64,000 nucleotides of DNA from Heligmosomoides polygyrus polygyrus (taxonomy: Eukaryota; Nematoda; Chromadorea; Rhabditida; Heligmosomidae). The stretch lies in NCBI GenBank assembly GCA_947396885.1, contig OX377202.1, forward strand, positions 32,417,407-32,481,406. Reading direction: 5' to 3'. A model generated the notes under the pieces. That model did not search any database and had not been told where the DNA came from. It was given only the letters and a program-made list of their open reading frames with translations. The translations under genes and the position numbers were made by a program. Of this stretch, positions 23,169-33,300 are shown one piece after another. How positions within the stretch are numbered: position 1 is the first letter of the stretch; each line of letters starts with the position of its first letter.

Positions 23169-24148
23169 CGATCTTGCTGCGTAGGTTAATATCTTTCCTT
23201 AGGTTATAGGGAAGCTTCCAGGTGGTGAAAGAAAGACTGGCATGGGCAGAGAAATGACACAAAGGTGATTTGGTGCAGAAAAGGCACATTGGAGCAGTAT
23301 GAATGGCATTCAGTCTGTGTTCTAGTTCCGTTGAACGGCTTCACTTCACTTATAAGCGAAAGGACCCGAAGTCAATGATTGGAATTTAACTTATGAGACG
23401 CTATGACTTGGGCTGTGTTACAGCGAAAATGGGGATGGATTACTCCTCGGAAACAGAGTTTGCTGGCCCCTTGCACTCGACAGCCATTGCTGCTGCTGGC
23501 AATTCGTGAGATAACGTGCTCTAAACGACTCCCAGCGAAAGCGTCGAATACTCAGGCATCGGTGGATGGTGGCAGCCAATTCCGAACTGCATTGTATTTT
23601 CGGCCTAAAGTTGGAGTTTTACTTCTTTGGTTCTTAAGTTCTACGTGGGTTCGTTGTCTTGTTGAGGCCGAATGAGTATAGCTTGCATCAGTTACATTGG
23701 TAGCTTTAGTGGGCACGCGTATCCTGAGTCCTACTCGAGTGAGGAAGCGACTCACTTCGGGTTTCTTGCTGTTTCTTTGCTATAGGCTTTGTAGTGCCTT
23801 AACAATTCGGTAGCGTTAGAAATAATTCGTTGAGTGCGCTATTTATGGGAAGGGGATCCTTTAGATGGCTGACGTTTGTGGAAATTTCGCGGTAGAGGTG
23901 AGGTTTCACATTTCTTTATCTTGCTTCGTATGCGTACTTTACCATAGCGCTAGAATTGTTTACGAGATCGTTGAAGCTATTTTACACTTTATTTTAGTCG
24001 TTTCTAGTGGTCTTGTTGTTTAGATGTTTGATAGTGGAGTAGGAAGCTGCAACGTTTTTGGCTTTGTTCTTCCTCCTAACATCAGATTCGCCGGCACCTC
24101 ATTGTGATGAGTTATAGTTACATTGGACTGCTTGAATTCAGGGTAAGA
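23169..24148. other. Intergenic, promoter side of eL32
   Basis: A 90-codon frame at 23403-23675 has no recognised domain. TTGAATTCAG at 24131-24140, just upstream of the eL32 start, is a plausible trans-splice acceptor. Confidence 0.4.
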
Positions 24149-27100
24149 ATGGTGACCGTTTCCGGCACGAAGGTGAAGCTCGTAAAGAAGAAGATAACCA
24201 AGTTCAAGAGACATGAATCCGAGAGGTGAGCTGCGTCCACTTATGGTTGTCCGATCAAGTATTGTGGTAGTTTACCTGCAGATTTTTATCCGTGATCCTG
24301 CTCATAGGTTCCTTTTTTAGATACCACCGTCTGAAGCCCAACTGGCGTAAGCCCAAGGGTATCGATAACCGAGTGCGCCGAAGATTCCGTGGAATGCGTG
24401 CGATGCCCACCATCGGTTTCGGATCAGACAGAAGAACAAAATTCGTTCTTCCTTGTGGAATGAAGAAGGTTCTGGTTAGAAACGTTAAGGTTGGTGTTTC
24501 AACTCTTTCTTGTACCCCGTTTCCTTCAATTGTTATTCCTTGATCCTCTTTGTCACCGTCTTTTGCTCGCGTGAAAATTTTGGAAAGTACACTGGAGAAT
24601 TTCGATTTTGGCTAGTGATGCTATGTCGAATTTATACGACTGTTTTATGAACAGCTTGCTTTTTGCTGTGGTGTAAAGGGAAATAGTAAACAGTGACTAA
24701 CAGTGTGGTGTATATACCATTTACCTCAGGAGGAGAAGGATAAAAGCCAACGTTAATCCATTTTTACAGGATAGAACATTTGTTAAGCCAAAAGTGATAA
24801 AAAATCACCTAAATTATTTGCACATAGTGGAAAATGTTTACTTTTCTAAAAAGCTATATATTCAAGCAAAGTATCGTCTACTCTTAAGAGGCTATTTTGT
24901 AGTTAACTTCCCAGATGTCCTTTCTGTTTAAGAAAGTTTTCTAACTTGTAGTTGAATGTTCCTGGCGAAGAATTGAGAATTGATGCAGGAAGCCCATTCC
25001 AAACCTTGACAACACAAGCCAAAGAACATTCTTGGAACTTTTTTGAAAGCGGTTTTTTGCGCTTGAATTTTAAGATTGTGCTCTGTGCTAATCCGGGACT
25101 CCGGGGTGTGGCGAACAGGGAGGCGGGGAGTGCACGAGACGACACGACGAAAAACCGCGCGCCGCATTGGCACTATGCCAAGCGGACCAGTTCTCCGGCA
25201 ACGATTTTCCGCAAGCACCTGCTTCCCTTTTTCTCCCTTTCGGCAAAGGAAGGAACTCCAGGATGTAGGTAACCTTAACACTGGTACGTTAGTCGCGCTA
25301 CACCCGGAATATCTTCTGCTCCCCTGATATCTCCATGCACAACACAGCTACAGCATAGATTATCTGTCTTCTCTTCTATTAGTGTGTCTGTTTCTCTTTT
25401 TCGGCGCTGTAGAATTTTGTTATAAAGTGTCTCTTCAAGTGCCATGACGTTGCCAATTCATCAGCAGCGGAGGTGTGGGAGAACTGGGTGACCCTAGAGA
25501 GGCCCGAACCAGGAGCCTTGTTTCGTGAGCACGCGGAACCCGGCAGGGTTATGGAATTGAAGGGATCGAAAAGTTGCTGCTACAAGGATCCGAGTGAGCC
25601 AAAACAGATAGCGTTAACTTTTCTCCGGCTGCATTATATTGATTTGTGGTGACACCACTTGGCACGGTCGCTTACGTCTTTTGCGTTTTATTCGGTTTAC
25701 GTACCCGCTTACTTTAAGGCAAGTTTACTTCCTGATATCGCTCCGGGCCTAAAATGTGTTTCATCGCACCTCATCATCTTGTCTTATTTGCCGAAGAAAT
25801 ACCAGACTTCGTGTTCTCTACGTACCGACACGGGCTAGTTTTCACTGTTCTCACGCCTGTAGACGATGCTACCTTCTTACAATAATAGTTCTAAAAAATC
25901 TGTGGAACTGTTTGCTCCCCACTGGACTATAGCTCGCTTTTTCCGCTTTTCCAGTTAGGACGTTCGTTATTACAATGCATTGGACTTTAACACAACTGTG
26001 TGCTTGGTTTTTCCGTTGATCTACCTAGCCTAGCACAACTTAACGTCTCCGTAGAGGTCAATATAAACCATATAAATAAGGGTGACACAGTATATGAAGT
26101 GCACCGGCCGGTGAAACACATAAGGTGAAATCTTGACACTATAATACTTTCATGACCCAAAGGTCGCAAGAAAATTCCCAAAAACATTGAACAGGCTATC
26201 TGGGGAGCAGATCACGAATACGTATCTAGGATTACGCCGAAGTATGATGGGCAACGGTAGGTATTGGTGAGTAATGCTACCGAGGTCACGATCACCGATT
26301 GTACCTAGGCTTTGCCTATGGTGGTTATTTGGAGCACTAAAACGTAATATCCGTATCCGCTGGTAGAGAACGATAGGTGCGGGTGAGTAAAGCTTTCTCC
26401 GTCCATATAGTCGTTTTTTCCACCTATGAGGTGAAATTTTTTCAACATTTTAATTTGAGATGGAAACTAGTACACAAAGGTAGATAATCTAGAGAAGGAG
26501 TGACAGATTCGTGGTCAGCAGCTTGAGTAATTCCCATAGGCTAAGTATGGGCGAAATCGGTCATAGTAACCTGCCACCCTTATTTACCCATACTCATCGT
26601 AATATTTAAAAAAAAAGACATTGGTCAGCTGTCCAAACAACTTCACCGGGAAAAATTTCGGCGATTTCAGTGATCATGACCCCGTTAGCCTCACTCGCTC
26701 ATACCTACCGTAACCTACTGTAGTCGACCAACGTTTTGAAAACGGCTATCGTATTCGTGTTCGGCTCCCAAAATAAGTCCCCCGGGCGATGTGTGTGCGA
26801 AAATTGTTCCGACCTCTAAAGTCGTTAAGGTATAATAGCACCAAGTCTTCCATAGGACATCCATAGGTGTTTAGTACTATTTGTCATATGTTTTCCTCGT
26901 TGCTGAGTCCTTTTAGCTCGGTTGTATTGAAACAGCGGATGAAGGTTGGCGCTGATCAATCTCTCTGTGTGATGTGCCACGCATTCCACTTTTATGGGAG
27001 CTAATCGGGATGCGTGTTTTAGTTTATGCAACGATTTGCAGTAAGCAGCCCATGACAAATGAGTTTATTATCCTTCTCAGACATCCAGTACAATTAACCG

Positions 27101-28517
27101 TGCCCGCAGAAAAGAAGGCGTGCCTGACCTGGGAAAGACCCTAATCAAGGGCCTCAGATCGGTTGGGAACGACAACCATCGCCTCTCCAACAGCGACACC
27201 ACGCGCCTAACTGGATGCTATAAGCTCAACGTTAAAACTTACAAGCTTTACGAATTTGTTGCAGACCTTACTCGGCACGACTGCAGAAAGCATCTCTAAC
27301 TTTGCGCTCTCTCTTCGATAAGAAGACACAAAGATCCTTTTGAGAATTGACATTTTTATTTAAGCCACTGCTTGGAAGGTGTCGGAAACACTTTTGCAGG
27401 GTGGCCAACAGAGCTGCGTATCCTGTAGTTCGTAGTGCAAGAAGAGCTGAGAAAATATGGCATGTCAATCACTTGAATTGGCATTTAAATAAGCTCTAGA
27501 AGAGGAAGGTTCCATTTCGTTTCGAAAACAAACATTACTCGCGGATCTCGCTACTATTCCGCGCCAAGTTATTCACTTTTATTTAGAAGATGCTATTATC
27601 TCTCAACTATGGCTAAAATAGTCAACGGAAGCTCCAGTAGAAACTCAAAAGCTCTGGCTTTCTACACCTATTATCGACTCGATCATTTCAACAGCTTTAT
27701 AAATGTATTGCACTATAGAGACTGGCCTCCTTAAAAAGGGAATCTGTCACGGCATAGCGCATTAACATTGTGCGAGTTCGGTAGTTTTTTCGGCGCGAAT
27801 AGGCTGGGAGGGGGTCACCTTGTAGGATAGCGCTATACAACGTTTTGTGTTGTACGAAATCGAAATTCTCTGCAGTACCGGTGTGCACTACCCCCACGAT
27901 GAAGTGTGCTGGGCCATACCTGATGCAGTTGGATGTGCATGTGCCTATGGTGAATATCCACAGAGTACAAGGTGACCCCATCCGGGCATACTTGCGCCCT
28001 TTTTTGTGAATAAGGGCGTGCTAGTGCGTGTAGAAATGTTGCGAAGATATGCGTGAAAATCAAGATGGAAGTTGCTGCTGATGGGGAAGTAGCATTCAGA
28101 GTTTTCCTTTGCAGTGACGTCAGAAACTTACGTATTTTTCTCATTCCAATGGGTCGAATGTTGTTAGCGGTTGCCTTTTCTCCAAACATTTGTGTGAAAT
28201 TTTCGTGTTTCCTCGTTTCTTTACTCTTCTGAGCGATCCGCTCATTTCCAGAGTGGGTTCCCTCGTCTGTCCAAGAACACCATCTAATGTTCCGCATTGG
28301 TTTAGTGTTGGTTAGCGCTAAGGTGTTTAAACATCTCGTAAAGGTGTTTGTGTTTCAGGACCTCGATATGCTTCTCATGCAGTCGTTCCGATACATCGGG
28401 GAGGTTGCTCATACCGTATCGGCCCAATCTCGGAAAGCTATCGTCGAACGTGCTGCCCAGCTGAACATCAAGTTGACAAATGGCCATGCGCGCATCCGCA
28501 CTGAGGAGAGCGAGTAA
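24149..28517 (+). CDS. rpl-32: Large-subunit ribosomal protein eL32, complete
   Basis: Exons 24149-24225, 24321-24489 and 28359-28517 join in frame to 134 codons plus TAA, the usual eL32 length. The N-terminus is [20 protein letters not shown], basic and family-like. Exon 2 has [17 protein letters not shown] and [10 protein letters not shown], and exon 3 has [20 protein letters not shown] and ends RTEESE. eL32 sits on the solvent side of the 60S subunit. Splice sites are GTGAGC/TTTTTTAG and GTTGGT/TTTCAG. The ATG follows TTGAATTCAGGGTAAGA, and the AG there may be an SL acceptor, as is common for nematode ribosomal protein genes. An AATAAA lies at 28654-28659. Intron 2 is 3,869 bp, unusually long for such a gene, and holds a CR1 fragment and an inverted repeat. 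No defect is seen. Confidence 0.96.
24893..25150 (-). mobile_element. CR1-like LINE, 3' end fragment
   Basis: The minus strand encodes [20 protein letters not shown] then YKLENFLKQ before a stop. This is the 'vWN.LP..v..s.s...FK..L...L' signature that ends CR1/L2-type ORF2 proteins. Only the C-terminus remains. It lies within intron 2 of the eL32 gene on the opposite strand. Confidence 0.8.
26251..26717. repeat. Imperfect inverted-repeat element in eL32 intron 2
   Basis: GCAACGGTAGGTATTGGTGA at 26251-26270, and the following segment through CGAGGTCACGATCACC, are returned inverted at about 26667-26717 as TACGGTAGGTATGAGCGAGT ... GGGGTCATGATCACTG. Further weaker pairs lie inside. It resembles a degraded MITE with no coding content. 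Confidence 0.5.
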
Positions 28518-28653
28518 ATCTGTCTGTCGTTATGATAAATTGTTATTGTTTTATTCTTGTTCCCCTGTTCACAACAATTCTGAGCTTTTTCTCACGGCTG
28601 CAAGTTATCACATGATTTATTCAACGGGAGACATTACTGTTAAGCTTGCTGGC

Positions 28654-28659
28654 AATAAA
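28654..28659 (+). promoter_or_regulatory. AATAAA polyadenylation signal of eL32
   Basis: AATAAA lies 137 bp after the stop codon and is the first perfect hexamer downstream. Confidence 0.6.
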
Positions 28660-28904
28660 TAAGTGGCTCGGAGAGATTGAGGGTCATCATGGAGGCGGGG
28701 CTCACAGGGAATGCTTTAATGGAAGAAGAACAAAAGTCGCTGCTCAAGGTCTCAATTTTCAAGGAGTTTCAGTAGCTGTTCTAGGAAAGAGGCTAGGAAG
28801 AATGCAGGTTTTCCTTCTGCAGAACACCGACCGCCTAATGCTGCATTCATTCATCTTAAGGTATGAGACAAAGGTAAGGATAAAGGTTTTCATGAATTCC
28901 TCTG

Positions 28905-29245
28905 TGAGATGCGGCGCACACTCTATTTGTACGGAATAAAGGATAAGGATAAAGGACGGCGTTACTCAATTCTTTTTGGGATGCGCCATACATTTTACTT
29001 CTACGGGATGATGTGGAGGCGATTTGAATGTGTATTTGGCCATACAATGACTTGCGGTGGCCAGCCGATGAACAAGTCAGCGCTTTATCCTTCCCAGACA
29101 TGTCTGGTACCAAATCATCGAACCTTAGGGATGGAAGGCTTGGTTGGCCTGGGCGCGAAGTCCGGACCAGGAACCTGACATCGGGTGCACGCGACAGCCG
29201 GTGCCTCATCCGATTGCGCTCCACGCGCCCTTGTACGGAATATCA
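28905..29245 (-). mobile_element. tRNA-derived SINE, copy 2 (minus)
   Basis: This is the reverse complement of the 3341-3635 element. The tRNA head is near 29180-29240 (GAGCGCAATCGG for the A box, degenerate GGTCCGGACTT for the B box). The shared body follows, and the tail ends in repeated TCCTTTATCCTTATCC near 28930-28960. A second tail-like AAGGATAAAGG lies at about 28875. It starts just past the end of the eL32 gene. Confidence 0.8.
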
Positions 29246-29264
29246 CGAGGCAATTTGGTCGCGT

Positions 29265-29330
29265 ATTTGACTTATACAACGACTTGCGGTGGCCAGCAGA
29301 TGGACAGGCTAGGTTTTACGAAGACTGCGA
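29265..29330 (-). repeat. SINE body fragment
   Basis: ACGACTTGCGGTGGCCAGCA on the plus strand repeats the middle of the neighbouring SINE (GACTTGCGGTGGCCAGCCGA at 29048). A second, truncated copy therefore lies directly upstream of copy 2. Confidence 0.6.
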
Positions 29331-29339
29331 ACTCCAAGC

Positions 29340-29602
29340 TAAATGATCTGAGATCTAAAATGTCCAACTCGTCCTACTCCCTGCTTCTCATTCTTCTACT
29401 CTCTCGAAAACCATCTGCAAGGTGCTTTAGCATGGGGACGTCAATGATATCGCAGATATCTGATGAAACCTTGGAGGTCCTCTAGTCGGTGGTTCTTAAG
29501 ATCCTCTCGAATCCTCGGCTTGCCTTCCTCTTTGTGGAGTGGCACGCGGATTTCTACCTTGTGCGATTACGGTACTTGTAGAGTCTCAAACTTGGGTAAT
29601 TA
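29340..29602 (-). pseudogene. Candidate retrocopy of an SL1 trans-spliced mRNA
   Basis: On the minus strand, positions 29602-29585 read TAATTACCCAAGTTTGAG, the last 18 nt of the 22-nt nematode SL1 leader; two of the remaining four 5' bases also agree. In an SL RNA gene a GT would follow. Here the next bases are ACTCTACAAG, as in a mature trans-spliced message. A coding-like stretch follows (VEIRVPLHKEEGKPRIREDL, then LKNHRLEDLQGFIRYL), breaks, and may continue as DIIDVPMLKHLADGFRE in another frame. I do not recognise the parent gene. No poly(A) or target duplication was found. The 18-nt identity is very unlikely by chance in 64 kb. Confidence 0.6.
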
Positions 29603-30396
29603 GACATATCTCAATGATTTTACATTTACAAACGAACGAATAATAGGATACTGTAGAAGGGCAAAGTAGTGTGTTGGACGACCAAAAGCTATTTGATAGG
29701 CAAAACATTTTGGACTGGCAAACGAAGAGGACCGGCTCCAATTAAAACTGGCAAGAAACATACGAGAGGCCACTTGGGAGCCGACTGTGCAGGCGAATGG
29801 TTTACCTTGTTTGCGCTACAGTGAGGGGCGGATGAGATGTGTTTCGTGATCAACATAGAGAAAACCTGAGAGCGGCGCCGAGAATCTCAACACGGCCTAT
29901 TGATTGAACAATTGGACAGTTAGCTAGGAGATAGATGTCTCGGGAGGCTAGAAATAGCAACCCAACCCAGGTGTCGCTATAAGAGACACTAAATTCTCCG
30001 GGCTGCAACGCTTAGTGAGTAGATCACTCGCCACGAGGGAGGTGGGTCGTGGCTTACTATGGTGACTGACCGTTCACTAACGTTATAAATGTAGATCAAC
30101 AAGGAATTCCGAACAACAATGCATTGACCATAGCTGATTTTGTAGGTGGTGAGGTACGCTTGAGAGCCTTTTAGCGCGTTGTTGTGACCTTGAATGTCTT
30201 CCGCTCATCTTCAATCCGACAAAATAGACCCACCACAGGAATAAATTACAGATTTATTAATATAAGTGCGAGATACCGGCAATTTAATGCAGCAGAGACT
30301 GCATAGAACGGACTAAGAAAAGGACACATATGCGACAAGGCGTTGTTTGGCGAAATACATATACGAGAACAACTCTATGTAGACCTCAATACAGGG
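29603..30396. other. Intergenic; 3' flank of RUSF1
   Basis: No gene recognised. TTTATT at 30253-30258, AATAAA on the minus strand, lies about 140 bp past the RUSF1 stop and is the likely polyadenylation signal. Confidence 0.4.
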
Positions 30397-33300
30397 CTAC
30401 TTCGTGGAGTAGGTCCACTCGTCAAAACCAAGGTTGTTTCCATCGGTTCTCCATCCGCGAGTGATGAGCTTGTCTAGGAACGTGTTGAACTCTTCGCCGG
30501 AACGATTCTCGTTCCTCGCTAGGGCTTCCAGGTCAAATATGGCCCTTAAGGACGAGTGGCGAGTTCCACCGTCAGCCAACGCTACCCAGCCAATGTTCCT
30601 TTTCGTGTCAATGAGCAGGGTATACTCTTCCGTAGCGTGCAGTTTGGAGCTTGGCGCCCTGAAATGTCTTGTTTAGCTGGATGATTTCTGTACTAATAAA
30701 ATTGTATAGAGAAAGGGAGCTCACCGCCTTTGGTACGCAAACATATCCCGCAGTGAGCATCCGAGATACCGACTTCCAAACGATGAGAACAGTGGTTCGC
30801 TTCTGTTGCATTCCACTACGGACATGATTTGGCCAGATGAGAGCCAGCACCTGGTAAAAAGGCAGTTGCTGAATACGTTCGAACTCTTCCCGTCCCTCAT
30901 CCAAGGATATGCGCCACTGAAAGACGCGAACCTGATGAGGATTGTAGCCCGCTTAAGATTCAACGTCTCCATGTTTAGCGAACGAACTGCTCGGTAGTTT
31001 GCGTACAAATGGACAAAGGTGAAGATCTAAAGACAAAGAGATATTAAAGTTGAAAAAAATGCCTACGCCTCAACTCAATGCATGGTATACACCGATAACG
31101 GTGAAAGCTGGTATTAACTGATCCCTTCTGGATGCGGTTCAAAGTGATCTCGTCGACGCTTCGAAATGCGTACACAGATCATGAAAATGGCTTGCAGGAG
31201 CAATTGGCAAGCAGTGCGAATTGGCACAATTGGTTAGCTCGACAGCCGGCTAAAGGAAGCCCGTTTGGGTATATCAACAATGAAGAATAGTTTCTGGCTA
31301 CGATGCGCTACTAGGGCAACGTGACCTTCTGTGACTCCACCTTCAGCCGACAATCCTAAGACGTCTTTTATATGGCCAAGAGAACCATAACCATCACACC
31401 TGCACCATCGGTCGTCTCACTGATCAACGAATTCCTCAAGTGGATGCCAGCAAAGTCTCCCTTTGTCCCTGTCGCGCGATAGGGAATGCAATGAATCCTC
31501 CCCACTCGAGGGACACGAGAACCGTCAACTCTTTCCCTCACGGCTCTCACGAACAAGTTCCACCAACGCGTTGGTGGAGCTACCGGATTTTTGACATTCC
31601 TTGTAATCCAGTTGTCCACAGGGTATCACGTTACAGGCTAGTGCACCTGAGTTTCAAGAACTTAGTTTGTGTGAAAGCGTCTCTGATCCTAACGTCGACC
31701 AAGCTTGGAACACTGGAGGCCTTCCCTCACTTGCGTGAATCCTGCCACTTCGAGCACTATCCCCTCGACTCATTGCTGGGCAACCTGCGAGCGTGCATAT
31801 CCACATTCCGTTGGCCCTAGACCTCCGATGGGCACGTTAATGAAAGAAAAATTGAGGAGTGGACTAGATGAATATGCAGCTCCCCTATCAGTAATACATT
31901 GACCTTGCTGATAGCTCCCAAGTCGTTATGTCGTTTCCTATTCTCCAATTCTGACAGTAACTCCTTTGAATTCTAGCTCAGACCTTCGACTTGTCTGGGT
32001 GAAAACACACATGATACGCCGCCTTGAACCACGTCTGCTGATGACACCGATGGACTTTGGTGTTCCAATCAAAAAGAATTCTCAAATAATTGTTCCCATA
32101 TGGGTGAGGGATCTTTGGTGTCACAGAATTGGAAGCACTGCGAGCGCATCTGCCGTTGCACTCCTGTGACTAAGGAGGCTTTTATGCCCAATTTGGGCTT
32201 CTGCTCTGTGAACATGCGAGCAGCGGCTGCAGCGACATGCGCGCGAAGGTAGTTACGGGTGCGATAGCGACAGTGCTCAGCTAGGAACGACTCCCGAAGG
32301 AGCACGGTTAGAAGCTGTAGTTGCGGTTGAAAGGGTTCTAAGAAGAACGTCTACTTCGAGCAGTGTTGACTACGGTGTAAACCATGCATCATTTATGAAA
32401 AACAACTGACATAAAGTACGGTCCTTACCACAAATAACGACCAGATGATCGACTGCTTACCGCTAACCAAGGGCAGTAAAACGAACGACGCTAGAAGAGC
32501 AGTCACGTTAACCATAGTCTCCTGACTGCCGTCCTTCGAAGCGACGTCGGCTAGGTTGTTGCGGCGCGCCTAGAGTGATCGCTTTAGGCTACAAAATTGG
32601 GAAACACAAGGTGCAGGGCGGTACTTGATGTTGAGTGATGGCCGTCCTGGTCGCTCCTCCTGCTACTCCCACGACACATCGCAGGATAGAAGACGTGCAC
32701 GCACAGACGAAAAATGAACCAGAGAAGGCCGGGGAGAGCAGATCAATAAAAAACGCCAAATCATTGAGGATGTCAGCAACAAGACGCCATTTCTTGCAGT
32801 CGGAGTCGAGTTCTGACCCTGGAAACAACCAGTGAAGTGTCAGAAGGGAAGGCATTGTCTTGAAATATGGATGGAAAACCGACCTTTGAAAAAACTGAAT
32901 GCTATTCGCCCAACCATACCGAGCCCGTCCTTCGCGAGCCACGTAAGCGATGCCGCAAGAGCAGATGCAGACTGAAGATGCAAACGTTGTAAACATCTTA
33001 GAGGCGCTATGAGATGAAAGGTAGAGCATGGAGCACATTGACCTCATATAAGTTACTACTCAGCTACGGTACTATTTTCTATGAACCCCAATGACTTCAG
33101 ATGCAGCCGACAAGGCCCGTACCAGTAAAGGGCATCCACGTTGTAACTCAAAGCGCCTAGTCGTGAATCACAAACACAGACGCACTGCTTCACTCATGGA
33201 TTCAAATGGCGTGTCACTTCCAACGATTACTGAAGTGCTAGAAACGCCTTCCTTAGGAAACCGCATCAGGTTCAGCTTCCCTACATTTTAGCCTCTCTTG

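Noticed and set aside
30851..30931. Reading 30851-30931 as coding (WRISLDEGREEFERIQQ) in RUSF1
   Set aside because: Family alignment requires AG|G TGC TGG across an 81-nt intron; the intron reading keeps phase and restores the conserved CWLSSGQ block.
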